DNA of 64,000 nt, from the NCBI GenBank assembly GCA_964454335.1, contig CAYVVT010000003.1, forward strand, positions 1 to 64,000, given 5' to 3'. The notes under the pieces were generated by a model that saw nothing but the letters and a program-made list of their open reading frames with translations, did no database searches and was not told the origin of the DNA. Position 1 is the stretch's first letter. Every line of letters starts with the position of its first letter. Shown one piece after another: positions 53,336 through 62,535 of the stretch. The translations under genes and the position numbers were made by a program. This DNA is from CAYVVT01 sp964454335. Lineage in GTDB: Bacteria; Fidelibacterota; UBA8477; JABMPR01.

Positions 53336-55108
53336 TCATTTCTTCAGGATCGGATGGTGGTGCCTTTCGATCTTGATCACGTGGGCGTAATCGTTCGTCG
53401 GTTTCTTCGGCATCTTGACAATCAATCCTTCAGGGGTCATGATCCACTTTAATGGTTTATCATATCCCAGAAGTGTAATTCGCTTGATCTCTTCCTGGTA
53501 GAAGCCCGGGTAGGAAGCACCCCCTTCCCCCTCTGTGTTGAACTCAGTCCCATCAAATCGGCCAGTCCACTTGAAACCGCCAACAGCCAAATAGACTTTC
53601 TCTCCGACTTGCGAGTATTCGCCTTCAACGCCTTCTCCTGCTTCGCCACCGACGACAGTGAAGTTTCGGTCATCCACAAAGTGGTAGTGGTAAGGATCGT
53701 CTTCGTTCTCTTCGTTCGGCAGCGTCCACTTTGTACCGGCCAGTGGCGGTGAAGGATCAGTTCGTGCCCATCTGGGCATGTCCATTCTATCAAGCTGCAC
53801 GCTTTCATCACGAAGTGACCGGATTACAGCTCGTTTTCCTGGCCAGGCCAGGAAGTGGGCGTAAAGGTTGTCGTCCTTCACGGTGAAGCGGATATCCTCT
53901 GAGGTATACTCCACATTGGATTCGTTGAAGCCGATGGAGCCAGGCGCGCCCAGGTTTGTCGGGCCTTCATTGGCAATGAACCAGGGTGTGGTCTCATAGA
54001 TGGACTCGCCGTTCTGCTCCAGCCAGGCACCCATCTCCAGCAGCACCTCTTTGGCGCCTTCCGGGATGGTACCGTCCGGTTTGGGACCCACGTTCAGGAG
54101 CAGATAGCCATTTTTACTCACACGGTCGATGAGGTTATCGATGAGCCGGTCAGGAGTCTTGAAGATAAGATTGTCGGCATATCCCCAGGCCCCACGATCG
54201 TCCACAGAGGTGTCCGTGATCCAGTCATGGTATGTGACACTGGCTTCCTGTCCAAGTTCCAGATCACGCACACCTGTACCAGGGATGAGATCATGACCCT
54301 TGTAGGTCACCACGACCTCTTTACCGGCATCATGGGCATGATTGTAATAATAGGCCAAAAAATCCTTCACATAACCCTCAGGCATGTCATCCAGCGCGAA
54401 GTCGAACCAGATGAAGTCGGGGCTGTAATTGTCAATGACCTCGATGATCTTGCCGTACCATTCATCAATGAATTCCTGGTTGCGGTTCTCACCCGGGAGA
54501 TGGAACTGACCATAGAGCCCACGGTTGGCAGGATCACCCGTATCATAAGTGGTGTCAGATACCGGGAAGAAGAACCAGTTGGCAGCATGGTGGAAGGCAG
54601 TGACATATCTCATGTCCTTAGCCTTGATGGCTTTTTCCAGTTCACCTACGACATCCCGTTTCGGCCCCATCTTAGCGGCATTCCAATCTGAATATTTCGT
54701 ATCCCACATGGCAAAGCCATCATGATGCTCCGCCACAGGTCCTGCGAAACGGGCGCCTGACCTGGCAAACAGATCAGCCCATTCCTCGGCATCGAAATGC
54801 TCAGCCGTGAACATGGGAATGAGGTCCTTGTACCCGAATTCAGGTGTGAGCTTTCCGAATTTCTTTTCGAAATGTTCACGGGCTTCACCTTCCGGGTCGA
54901 TGTACAGGGAGAATGAGTACCATGTCGTATTCTCCCCATAGGCATGTACGGCATATGGGCCCCAATGAGTGTAGATCCCGAACTTTCCATCCTGCAACCA
55001 CTTGGGTGTTTCGATGTTGTTCAGAGACTGCCAGTCTGCTGTATAAACCTGACCCCAGGCCATGCTGGTAAGCGCAAGCAGGATCAGGATGATATTGATC
55101 TTCTTCAT
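53336..55108 (-). CDS. GH29 alpha-L-fucosidase with inserted beta module
   Basis: The start ATG 55108 follows GGGAGGAAAG and lies one base after the stop of the preceding GH29; a frame to 55171 overlaps it. The 590-residue secreted enzyme keeps the GH29 active site: His128-His129 in AEHHDGFAMW and the nucleophile Asp236 in IWFDFALD. The C-terminal beta-sandwich (VIRSL... then ITLLGYDKPLKW) is interrupted at residues 455-530 by the small beta module. Very similar along its length to the gene at 55110, so it is a tandem duplicate. It should remove terminal alpha-L-fucose. Confidence 0.95.
   Translation of the reverse strand: MKKINIILILLALTSMAWGQVYTADWQSLNNIETPKWLQDGKFGIYTHWGPYAVHAYGENTTWYSFSLYIDPEGEAREHFEKKFGKLTPEFGYKDLIPMFTAEHFDAEEWADLFARSGARFAGPVAEHHDGFAMWDTKYSDWNAAKMGPKRDVVGELEKAIKAKDMRYVTAFHHAANWFFFPVSDTTYDTGDPANRGLYGQFHLPGENRNQEFIDEWYGKIIEVIDNYSPDFIWFDFALDDMPEGYVKDFLAYYYNHAHDAGKEVVVTYKGHDLIPGTGVRDLELGQEASVTYHDWITDTSVDDRGAWGYADNLIFKTPDRLIDNLIDRVSKNGYLLLNVGPKPDGTIPEGAKEVLLEMGAWLEQNGESIYETTPWFIANEGPTNLGAPGSIGFNESNVEYTSEDIRFTVKDDNLYAHFLAWPGKRAVIRSLRDESVQLDRMDMPRWARTDPSPPLAGTKWTLPNEENEDDPYHYHFVDDRNFTVVGGEAGEGVEGEYSQVGEKVYLAVGGFKWTGRFDGTEFNTEGEGGASYPGFYQEEIKRITLLGYDKPLKWIMTPEGLIVKMPKKPTNDYAHVIKIERHHHPILKK
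53519..53746 (-). other. Shared small beta module, copy in GH29 (53336)
   Basis: Residues 455-530 run from PLAGTKWTLP through YHYHFVDDRNFTVVGGEAGEG to GEYSQVGEKVYLAVG and GRFDGTEF. It sits in a loop of the C-terminal beta-sandwich, between strands that are contiguous in GH29 proteins without it (for instance 13785). It has the look of a small lipocalin-like or META-like barrel, but I cannot name the family. Confidence 0.6.
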
Positions 55109-55109
55109 C

Positions 55110-56894
55110 TTACTTTCCTCCCAGCCTTGGATGGTGATATCTTTCGATTTTGAACACATGAGCATATTCATTGGTGGGTTCTCCCGGCGTCTTGATCATC
55201 AGACCCTGGGCCGCCATGACCCATTCCAGAGGCTCGTCATGCCCCAATAGTGTGATTTCCTTGATCTCCTCGACATAGAATCCGGGATAGGCACCATCAT
55301 CATCATCCTCGGAAGGCTGAAAGGTTTTACCGTCCCAGTAGGCAGTGAATTTTGCGTTAGCGACTTCCAGGTAAATATCGGATCCATACTGCGAATATGT
55401 ACCAGTGAGACCTTCACCAGCCTCACCCCCAGAAACCAGAAAACTTCCATCTTCGTTAAACTCAAAGTGATATTCTTCAGGATCGCCAAAATCCATTATG
55501 ATATCGTGTGTGGTGCCTGCCAGAGGTAGGCTCTCGTCTGCCTGAGCCCAGGAAGGAAGTTCATCCACATTAAGGTCCAGCCCGCTTACACGGACTGACC
55601 TGATCAGGGCTTTTTCTCCAGGCCAAGCAAGATAGGTAGCGTAAAGATTATCACCTTTGATGGTGAACCGGATATCCTCAGCGGTATAAACGACATTTGA
55701 CTCATTGAAGCCGATGGCGTCCGGAGTTCCCAGATTGGTGGGACCCTCAGCCGCAATGAACCAGGGGGTCGTGCCATAGATGGCCTCTCCGTTCTGTTCC
55801 AGCCATCCACCCATTTCCAGCAGGACCTCTTTGGCACCTTCCGGGATGGTTCCGTCGGGTTTGGGTCCGACATTCAGCAAGAGATAGCCATTTTTACTGA
55901 CACGGTCCACCAGGTTGTCAATGAGCCTGTCAGGCGTTTTAAAGATCAGATTGTCCGCATAGCCCCAAGCCCCGCGATCATCCACGGATGTGTCAGTGAT
56001 CCAGTCCCAGTATGTGATGTCGGCTTCCTGACCAAGTTCAAGGTCACGCACTGCAGAGCCCGGGATCAGATCGTTGCCTTTGTAGGTAACGACAACCTCT
56101 TTGCTCATTTCATGGGCATGATTGTAGTAATAGGCCAGAAAATCCTTTACGTAGCCTTCCGGCATATCATCCAGGGCAAAGTCGAACCAAATGAAGTCGG
56201 GACTGTAGTTATCGATGACCTCGATGATCTTGCCGTACCATTCGTCAATAAATTCCTGGTTTCGCTTCTCACCGGGAAGATGATACTGGCCATAAAGTCC
56301 AGCGTTGGCAGGATCACCTGTGTCATATTGCTTGTCATGAACTGGAAAGAAGAACCAGTTGGCGGCATGGTGAAATGCTGTGACATATTTCATATCCTTG
56401 CCTTTGATAGCCACCTCGAGCTCTCCCACGATATCCCGCTTGGGTCCCATCTTGGCTGCGTTCCATTCAGAATACTTGGTGTCCCACATGGCAAAACCAT
56501 CATGGTGCTCGGCCACGGGTCCGGCGAATTTTGCTCCTGACTTGGCGAACAGATCGGCCCACTCTTCCGCATTGAAATTCTCAGCTGTGAATAAAGGTAT
56601 CAGGTCTTTATACCCGAACTCGGGTGTCAGCTTCCCAAACTTGGATTCAAAATGTTGTCTGGCCTCCCCCTCTGGATCCAGATAGAGAGCAAAGGAGTAC
56701 CAGGTAGTGTTCTCACCATAAGCGTGCACCGCGTATGGCCCCCAATGCGTATAAATCCCAAATTTCCCCTCCTGCAGCCACTCCGGTGTTTTGGCACGCT
56801 TCAGCGACTGCCAATTGGGATCGTATGGTTGACCATAGATGGTCACCACGAAGAATGTCAGCAGGCAAATCAGCAGGATCGTCTTGCCTCTCAT
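55110..56894 (-). CDS. GH29 alpha-L-fucosidase with inserted beta module
   Basis: A 594-residue secreted GH29 with an intact active site: His130-His131 in AEHHDGFAMW and the nucleophile Asp238 in IWFDFALD. The C-terminal sandwich carries the small beta module (about 457-531) between VRSVRVSG and ITLLGHDEPLEW. It ends one base before the start of its tandem twin at 53336; the catalytic domains are near-identical in long stretches, but the modules have diverged more. The signal peptide is MRGKTILLICLLTFF-type. Confidence 0.95.
   Translation of the reverse strand: MRGKTILLICLLTFFVVTIYGQPYDPNWQSLKRAKTPEWLQEGKFGIYTHWGPYAVHAYGENTTWYSFALYLDPEGEARQHFESKFGKLTPEFGYKDLIPLFTAENFNAEEWADLFAKSGAKFAGPVAEHHDGFAMWDTKYSEWNAAKMGPKRDIVGELEVAIKGKDMKYVTAFHHAANWFFFPVHDKQYDTGDPANAGLYGQYHLPGEKRNQEFIDEWYGKIIEVIDNYSPDFIWFDFALDDMPEGYVKDFLAYYYNHAHEMSKEVVVTYKGNDLIPGSAVRDLELGQEADITYWDWITDTSVDDRGAWGYADNLIFKTPDRLIDNLVDRVSKNGYLLLNVGPKPDGTIPEGAKEVLLEMGGWLEQNGEAIYGTTPWFIAAEGPTNLGTPDAIGFNESNVVYTAEDIRFTIKGDNLYATYLAWPGEKALIRSVRVSGLDLNVDELPSWAQADESLPLAGTTHDIIMDFGDPEEYHFEFNEDGSFLVSGGEAGEGLTGTYSQYGSDIYLEVANAKFTAYWDGKTFQPSEDDDDGAYPGFYVEEIKEITLLGHDEPLEWVMAAQGLMIKTPGEPTNEYAHVFKIERYHHPRLGGK
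55302..55526 (-). other. Shared small beta module, copy in GH29 (55110)
   Basis: Residues 457-531 run from PLAGTTHDII through YHFEFNEDGSFLVSGGEAGEG to GTYSQYGSDIYLEVA and AYWDGKTF. It aligns end to end with the copy in the twin gene and in the same order with those in 46003 and 17378. Confidence 0.6.
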
Positions 56895-56913
56895 TTGGTA
56901 TTACCTCCTATTA

Positions 56914-58083
56914 TTATTCACTCTCATATCTCGGATCTTCATTGGATGGAAAGAATACTCTTTTGAAAAAATCAGCAGCCATTTTGATAGCAACGTCGTT
57001 ACCCTCGTAGAATCCATGCCCCTCGCCCGGGATCCAGGTGAGATCAGCCTGGGCTCCTACCTCACGGTAGCGATCATAAAGCTCCTGGGAGTTTTCTGGC
57101 TCCACCGTCTCATCCGTAGTCCCATGGATCAGGTAGAGCGGGGCGGAAGCGGAGGAGGCATTAGCATAAGGAGATATGAGCTCTATCGCATCTGCGTACT
57201 CTTGGTAGCGTTCCGCTCTTCTGGAAAGATCCCAAGGGGACAATGATGGGCTGGCGATGCCCACGACTGCCTGAACGGCACTGGAGATCCCGGGATTCCC
57301 ACCAGCTCCCTCGAGGGCCGCTACATCAGCTGTGGTACCCAGCAGGGTTACCAGATGAGCGCCGGCAGAAGCACCGATGACCCCGATACGATCCGGATCG
57401 ATACCATACTTTGCAGCGTTGGCGCGCACCCAGCGGATAGCTGCCTTTGAGTCATTTATGCAGTCCATGAGCTCCACAGCAGGGATCAGTCGATAATCTA
57501 TGGTAGCGGCTGCGAAACCTCTATCTGCTAAATACTGAGCAAACGGCTCGAACCAGATCCGCCTGTTTACCCGAAATCCTCCACCATGGATGCACACGAT
57601 GCAAGGCAGTGGTTCACTCACGCCTTCTGTTGGCAGGAACAGGTCCAGTTCCAGCTTCTTATTGGCATATTCGGCAAATACCAGATTGCGATGCTCTGTG
57701 AGCGGGCCGGCCGGGTACTCAAAGATGGGTGTATTACCGTAAAGCTCATAACTCAGGATTGTGAGATATTTCTCCCACTCGTCCTCATGCCCAGTCTTGA
57801 TCAGCTGATTGTTCTCACAAAACTCCAGAAAGGGTTCTATAAATTCCTCCGGATCCTCCTTACAGGTGTCAACGGACAGGAAGAATTGTCGACGGGCTTC
57901 AAAATATGCCGGGCTCGTATCAAAGAGGCATCGATCCTCGGCGGCAAAAAAACCGATATAGGCTTCATCCGCCTGGGCACGCTTGAGGAAATCCTGGTAA
58001 CGCAAATCATCTTCGCTACTACAGGTGTTGAGCACTGTAGCACAGAATATTATGAGAATTACATGAAGTATTGTTTTAAGCAT
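56914..58083 (-). CDS. Alpha/beta-hydrolase esterase, lipoprotein
   Basis: I start at ATG 58083, giving a lipoprotein signal (ATVLNTC); a longer frame overlaps the dehydrogenase gene. The 389-residue protein has an N-terminal region of about 120 residues, then a hormone-sensitive-lipase/BD-FAE-like fold: oxyanion motif HGGGF, nucleophile in GASAG, Asp in GTTDETVEPE and His in GEGHGFYEG. Such enzymes in polysaccharide loci remove acetyl or feruloyl groups. It comes 9 bp after the dehydrogenase and 20 bp before the GH29 pair. Confidence 0.9.
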   Translation of the reverse strand: MLKTILHVILIIFCATVLNTCSSEDDLRYQDFLKRAQADEAYIGFFAAEDRCLFDTSPAYFEARRQFFLSVDTCKEDPEEFIEPFLEFCENNQLIKTGHEDEWEKYLTILSYELYGNTPIFEYPAGPLTEHRNLVFAEYANKKLELDLFLPTEGVSEPLPCIVCIHGGGFRVNRRIWFEPFAQYLADRGFAAATIDYRLIPAVELMDCINDSKAAIRWVRANAAKYGIDPDRIGVIGASAGAHLVTLLGTTADVAALEGAGGNPGISSAVQAVVGIASPSLSPWDLSRRAERYQEYADAIELISPYANASSASAPLYLIHGTTDETVEPENSQELYDRYREVGAQADLTWIPGEGHGFYEGNDVAIKMAADFFKRVFFPSNEDPRYESE

Positions 58084-58091
58084 AATACTCG

Positions 58092-59111
58092 TTAATCCTT
58101 CCAGGGATACAGGATGACCTTGCCGCACTGTCGCTGGATTTGAAGTTCAAAGGCATCCTTCACGCGGGACATGGGAAAGTTGTGTGTGATCAGCTTGTCA
58201 AGATCCCAACCACGATTCGCAGCGACCTTGAACAATTCCGGGATATCCTTCTGATTGTAGTGCCAGACACCGTGGAGGGTTAACCCGTTGCGGATCAGAT
58301 CATCACTGACGGCGATGGGCAGTTCTCCAGATTCACCGACAAAGCTCACCTGCCCCAGACGACGCACATTCTCGATACAGACTCGTTGAGCCTTCTGGGT
58401 ACCGGCACATTCGATGGCGGTATCTACGCCGCGACCTTCAGTCAATCTCTGAAGCTTGGCACTGACATCCACATAACCATCGTCGATGATTATCTCTGCG
58501 CCAAGTTCTTGGGCGAGTCCGGCGCGGTAGCCATGGTGGGCCACTGCGATAACACGGGCACACCGGTGTTTCGCACAGATCACGGCACCAAGGCCTACAG
58601 GACCCATACCCGTGATCAGAACAGTATCATGGTCATTGACCTTCATGCGTTGCAGGGCGCCGAAGGCCGGTCCAAGGCCACAGCACAGCATAGACGCATG
58701 CTCATAACTCATATCGTCTGGTATCTTGGGAAGTAGCCAGGAAGGTTTCAGAACATACTGGGCGTAGGTGGCGGATCCTTCTGCCTCACCGGTTGCCTGC
58801 TTGACGTCGCGGACGCTGCGGCAATGGATGTAATCACCCTGGGTGCATTCCGGACAGGAGCCACAGGGATATTGGGGCATGACGACGACACGATCGCCCA
58901 CTTCTACCAATGCGTCCTTGTCAACAGCCACAACTTCACCTGCAGCCTCATGTCCCAGGAATTCACTTTGCTTGCCGGTGACATAGTCTTTGTATTCAGT
59001 GCACATCGGGATAGACTGGATCTTCACCAATGCCCAATCCTTCACCGCTTTCGGTGTCGGTACTTCTATCAAGCTCACTGAACGAGTGCCGTTAATGATC
59101 ACTTTCTGCAT
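58092..59111 (-). CDS. Zinc-dependent medium-chain alcohol dehydrogenase
   Basis: A cytoplasmic 339-residue MDR enzyme. GHEAAGEV carries the catalytic-zinc region, CGSCPECTQGDYIHC supplies four Cys for the structural zinc, and GMGPVGLGA is the NAD(P) motif. It resembles threonine/sorbitol-type dehydrogenases. Because it lies with fucosidases and no fucose isomerase route is seen, it may oxidise L-fucose or another sugar; this is inference. There is no clear Shine-Dalgarno; the 3' arm of a hairpin (59121-59160) ends 9 nt before the ATG. Confidence 0.9.
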   Translation of the reverse strand: MQKVIINGTRSVSLIEVPTPKAVKDWALVKIQSIPMCTEYKDYVTGKQSEFLGHEAAGEVVAVDKDALVEVGDRVVVMPQYPCGSCPECTQGDYIHCRSVRDVKQATGEAEGSATYAQYVLKPSWLLPKIPDDMSYEHASMLCCGLGPAFGALQRMKVNDHDTVLITGMGPVGLGAVICAKHRCARVIAVAHHGYRAGLAQELGAEIIIDDGYVDVSAKLQRLTEGRGVDTAIECAGTQKAQRVCIENVRRLGQVSFVGESGELPIAVSDDLIRNGLTLHGVWHYNQKDIPELFKVAANRGWDLDKLITHNFPMSRVKDAFELQIQRQCGKVILYPWKD

Positions 59112-59120
59112 AGACAGGAC

Positions 59121-59160
59121 CGCCGGTTAACCCATGGCACAATCGACGAGTTAACCGGCG
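59121..59160 (-). promoter_or_regulatory. Perfect 11-bp inverted repeat just before the dehydrogenase start
   Basis: CGCCGGTTAAC (59121-59131) and GTTAACCGGCG (59150-59160) are perfect inverted repeats with an 18-nt spacer. On the minus strand no U tract follows, so it is not a classic terminator. It occupies the ribosome-binding region of the dehydrogenase gene and separates it from the PorV-like gene. It could be an operator or a translational switch. Confidence 0.45.
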
Positions 59161-59170
59161 TGTTTTACTT

Positions 59171-59183
59171 GTTGAAGTTCAAC
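59171..59183. repeat. Perfect 13-bp palindrome GTTGAA-G-TTCAAC
   Basis: A symmetric site four bases after the PorV-like stop codon and ten bases from the larger inverted repeat. Symmetry of this kind fits a dimeric repressor site, but nothing else supports it. Confidence 0.3.
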
Positions 59184-59187
59184 GTGG

Positions 59188-60177
59188 CTAGAACGCGAAG
59201 CCTACCGCCATGCGGTTGCTGGAGCCAAAGATCCCCATATCGGCATATGCAAGGTCAAGTCGCAGTCTGGTTGGACCCAGGTTCAAGTTGGCGCCAAATC
59301 CAGCGGTGAGACCTTCCAGATCGTAGTTCACGCGGTAACCGACCCTGAATGCGAACATATTGTTCAGGATGTATTCTGCTCCCAAGTTGAGTCTCTCGGT
59401 AAAGTCCCGCGGATGGATGGCATCGACAGCCACGAGCAACTGATTGGAGTGATCTCCCATAAAATCGAGAACATCCATGGCCATACCCATCCTGAAGGTC
59501 AGCGGCAATGAAAAACTATCTTCCTGATATTTGAAATCAGCGGCAAAGTTGCGGATACTCATCCCAAATCTGAGGCTTTTATAACCAGGATAGAAGATGG
59601 TTCCGAAATCATAGGCCAGGCCTGAGACCTCATTCTTCACTGTTGTGCTATCTGCAAAGAGATTCTCCCCGAGGCTCTGAAAGGTATGTTTCACCTGTCC
59701 ACCAATGCTGAATTTATCAGTCAAGGATCGGGCATAGGCCACACCCAATGCTCCTGCAGTCACGTTAACGGTACCGGTTTCGATGAAGCCAGCATCGGTA
59801 GCGCTTGACCAGCGGGTGCCAATTATATCGTCGCCATAGTCCGTACCGATATAATGAACACCAATGGTACCGATATTTCCCAGATCTGCTTTGGCAGCGA
59901 TGGCATTGTAGTTGATATCTGCGATCCAGGGTACATAACCGACGAAGACATCGATCCGGTTCTCAGATAGAGCCAAACCCGCTGGATTAGCGAACATGGC
60001 AGTGGCATCATTGCCGATAAGCGTGTATGCCCCTCCCAATGCAGCGGCTCTGGGCGACATTTCTACCTTCAAGAACTGTAAACCTGTCTGTGCTACCTTT
60101 GAGATCTGAGCGTGCGCAGGCACAAGTGTGCCGATCAGTAGCACTGCAATGGCCAGCTTCCAAATTTGAGTTTTCAT
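59188..60177 (-). CDS. PorV/PorQ-like outer-membrane beta-barrel protein
   Basis: I start at ATG 60177 (MKTQIWKLAIAVLLIG), which follows GGAGG and begins a normal signal peptide; an upstream frame to 60246 is not needed. The 329-residue protein has the family opening GLQFLKVEMSPRAAALGGAYTLIGNDATAMFANPAGLA and ends in an aromatic residue typical of outer-membrane barrels. PorV shuttles type IX cargo to the attachment complex; relatives often stand beside TonB-dependent receptors in FCB bacteria. It is adjacent to a surface protein and the receptor, which supports a shared outer-membrane role. Confidence 0.9.
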   Translation of the reverse strand: MKTQIWKLAIAVLLIGTLVPAHAQISKVAQTGLQFLKVEMSPRAAALGGAYTLIGNDATAMFANPAGLALSENRIDVFVGYVPWIADINYNAIAAKADLGNIGTIGVHYIGTDYGDDIIGTRWSSATDAGFIETGTVNVTAGALGVAYARSLTDKFSIGGQVKHTFQSLGENLFADSTTVKNEVSGLAYDFGTIFYPGYKSLRFGMSIRNFAADFKYQEDSFSLPLTFRMGMAMDVLDFMGDHSNQLLVAVDAIHPRDFTERLNLGAEYILNNMFAFRVGYRVNYDLEGLTAGFGANLNLGPTRLRLDLAYADMGIFGSSNRMAVGFAF

Positions 60178-60249
60178 CGTATAGGTCCTCCGAGAACCAG
60201 ACTCTGCGGGGCTGAATTGCTTTTGAAATAAGATCATCATGCTCACCCC

Positions 60250-62505
60250 CTACCTGACAACCACAAATTTGGCGAAGGTATTCTCACCCTTCTTGTACAG
60301 CAGCTCATCCGTATCTGGATCTCGATAGTCCTGCGTCACTTCGATGTAGGCTATATAGACGCCGCTAACGATAATTTGACCAGTGCTGGTAGTCGAATGT
60401 GAGTGCTCCTCTTCTACGATCCCCCACACCTGATCACCGGAACCATCATCATGGTGAAAAGTCTTCACCAGGTCACCGCTCTCACTGAAGATCTTTATGG
60501 TGCAATAGGGTGGTATATCGTAGAACATGATCTTGTTGTCTTCATTGGGGAATTGTATCCCACGTGCCCCGAAATTGAAGGGATTGGGAACGATCCTCAC
60601 TGCATCGAGGGTCCTGCCTGGGGGCCGGGTCAGGTTCGCAGGGATCGTGGTCCGGTTCATATACTTGCCACTCTCCAGTGGTTTACCTCCTACAGGATCA
60701 AAGGCATCAGGTCCATTCATTGAGCCGTCATCAAATGCCGCTACATAATAATAGTAAGCTGTTCCTCGAACGGGTTCGGTATCATCATAACTGTGTGTGA
60801 TGGTGGGATTGGCCGTTCCCGCTCCGCATTCATAGATCAATGCCCAACTTCCCATTAACGTATCATTGCTCAGAATAGGATCTGGATTTCCTTGTGCACG
60901 GTAGACGCGATAGCCGGCAAAATCCGCATTATCAGGTTTAATGGTCTCAGATTCATCTCCCCATTCTACACGGATGTAATTCGAACTTGATGTCACTGTC
61001 ACAGAGGGAGCTGCTGGTGGAATTGGAGCCTCCCAGTTATTCTCATTATTCCATTTTGCGGAAGATGCATTTCGAAACAAGGAATCAACAGCTGAGTAGA
61101 CCATTGCATCCTTGGCCAGATCGTTGGCATCGCTGGCAATGCGGTCGTCATCGAACTGGTCCGGTAATCCGTAATCCCCCCCTGGCCAGGATGATTCAGG
61201 CCACAGGTCGTCAGCCTCATTATTCAACCAGGCACGACCGACTTCCCAACCCATTTCGGGCGAGAGGTAACCGGTGGCAAAGGCAAAAACGAAACGGAGG
61301 CTGTCGCCGAAAGCCAGGGTGTATGGACCAGCAGCCCAATTATGTGCCAGTGCTGCCCAAGTTTCCGGTGTCTCGGTTGGATCCTTATATCCAAGCTCAT
61401 CAAAGCGCATGCCTTTATGCATACCGGGATACTGGTTGGGTCGTTCCGGTACAGCATAACCGGGATAATTGGCATAGCCGTCCCGACAGGCTTCGTAGGC
61501 GATCTGCCAGTTCTCCTCAGACATATTCTTGGGAGCCTGCAGGAAAGGCGGCAGATCACAGTCCACGGTAGCCCACATATTGGGCTGCGCAGCCCAGTCA
61601 CCTGGATCGGTGCCAGAGGTGGGGATCAGCAACTGAGTGAAACCCACCGAGACAGGTCTGACGAGAAAACCCGAAACCTGATCGGGGTTGCCGAATATGT
61701 CATAGGTCCCGGTGAGCGATGTGATGGGATAGTCATAAACGATTCGAAGGCTGTCCCCAGGACTTTCACCGTATGCGCTCATCCAGGCACCCCAGTTATC
61801 GGTCCTTTCCTGACGGAAAAAGTACAGACTGTCCAGGGTTTGACCTGGAAGTTCAATCTCGTCGTCTCGGTCAACATTCCCCGTGTTGATGAAGGTCCAA
61901 TCATAGACGAGATAGTCATCGTGAGCGCTATGGGACCATGTGTAGACGCGCTGATGCAGGTCCACCCCCATGTCAGTTCGGGCCCAGGATTCCAGCATGG
62001 CATAGGCTGTACCCGGTATCCGCCCAGTTTCGTCAATATGATCCGCCTGGTTAAAGGGATAGGGATTACTTACGACGATGCCGTCCACGGTGACGGTGGG
62101 CGGAGTATAGCGGACGTATTGATGGATCTGAGTTCCCTGATCATCTTCAACCGGCATCACGGTGAAGATCTCATCGGAGAACCACTGGCCGCAGCCTGTC
62201 ATCTTGATATGCCAAGGCTCCTGGTCTTCATCTTCCCAGTTCCGGCAGATTAGGTACCAGGCGTGGCTTGAGAAGGCAGGTCCATCGAAGTCATCGTAAT
62301 CAAACGTTCCAAAACCATTATAGGGTATATAGCCGCTCTGGGCCCAACCCAGTCCACCTTCACCCATATCGCCCGTAGATGCCACTTTTGCTTGGTAGGA
62401 ACCGTAGCGCAGCCATTTGATATCGGCACCCTGGAGCGTCAGACAGGCAAACAGAAGCACGAAAAGCACCCGGTAAGCTTTTCTGGAGGATATTAGCTTA
62501 TTCAT
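60250..62505 (-). CDS. Large secreted surface protein with C-terminal FlgD/T9SS-like domain
   Basis: The 751-residue protein has a signal peptide, a long beta-rich N-terminal region without a family I can name (about 30-480), a fibronectin-III-like domain (about 495-620: VTSSSNYIRVEWGDES, GYRVYRAQGNPD, YYYVAAFDDGS) and a C-terminal FlgD-like region (VPNPFNF, TIKIFSESGDLV, GVYIAYIEV, FAKFVVVR) as in T9SS cargo. It lies between the receptor and the PorV-like gene, the position a SusD would occupy in Bacteroidota, but it does not look like SusD. Confidence 0.82.
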   Translation of the reverse strand: MNKLISSRKAYRVLFVLLFACLTLQGADIKWLRYGSYQAKVASTGDMGEGGLGWAQSGYIPYNGFGTFDYDDFDGPAFSSHAWYLICRNWEDEDQEPWHIKMTGCGQWFSDEIFTVMPVEDDQGTQIHQYVRYTPPTVTVDGIVVSNPYPFNQADHIDETGRIPGTAYAMLESWARTDMGVDLHQRVYTWSHSAHDDYLVYDWTFINTGNVDRDDEIELPGQTLDSLYFFRQERTDNWGAWMSAYGESPGDSLRIVYDYPITSLTGTYDIFGNPDQVSGFLVRPVSVGFTQLLIPTSGTDPGDWAAQPNMWATVDCDLPPFLQAPKNMSEENWQIAYEACRDGYANYPGYAVPERPNQYPGMHKGMRFDELGYKDPTETPETWAALAHNWAAGPYTLAFGDSLRFVFAFATGYLSPEMGWEVGRAWLNNEADDLWPESSWPGGDYGLPDQFDDDRIASDANDLAKDAMVYSAVDSLFRNASSAKWNNENNWEAPIPPAAPSVTVTSSSNYIRVEWGDESETIKPDNADFAGYRVYRAQGNPDPILSNDTLMGSWALIYECGAGTANPTITHSYDDTEPVRGTAYYYYVAAFDDGSMNGPDAFDPVGGKPLESGKYMNRTTIPANLTRPPGRTLDAVRIVPNPFNFGARGIQFPNEDNKIMFYDIPPYCTIKIFSESGDLVKTFHHDDGSGDQVWGIVEEEHSHSTTSTGQIIVSGVYIAYIEVTQDYRDPDTDELLYKKGENTFAKFVVVR

Positions 62506-62535
62506 GTTATTTCCTCGTATTCAGCAAAATCATTT

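Noticed and set aside
59121..59170. Plus-strand terminator reading of the 11-bp repeat (TGTTTTAC follows on plus)
   Set aside because: No plus-strand gene precedes it, so a plus-strand terminator has nothing to end.
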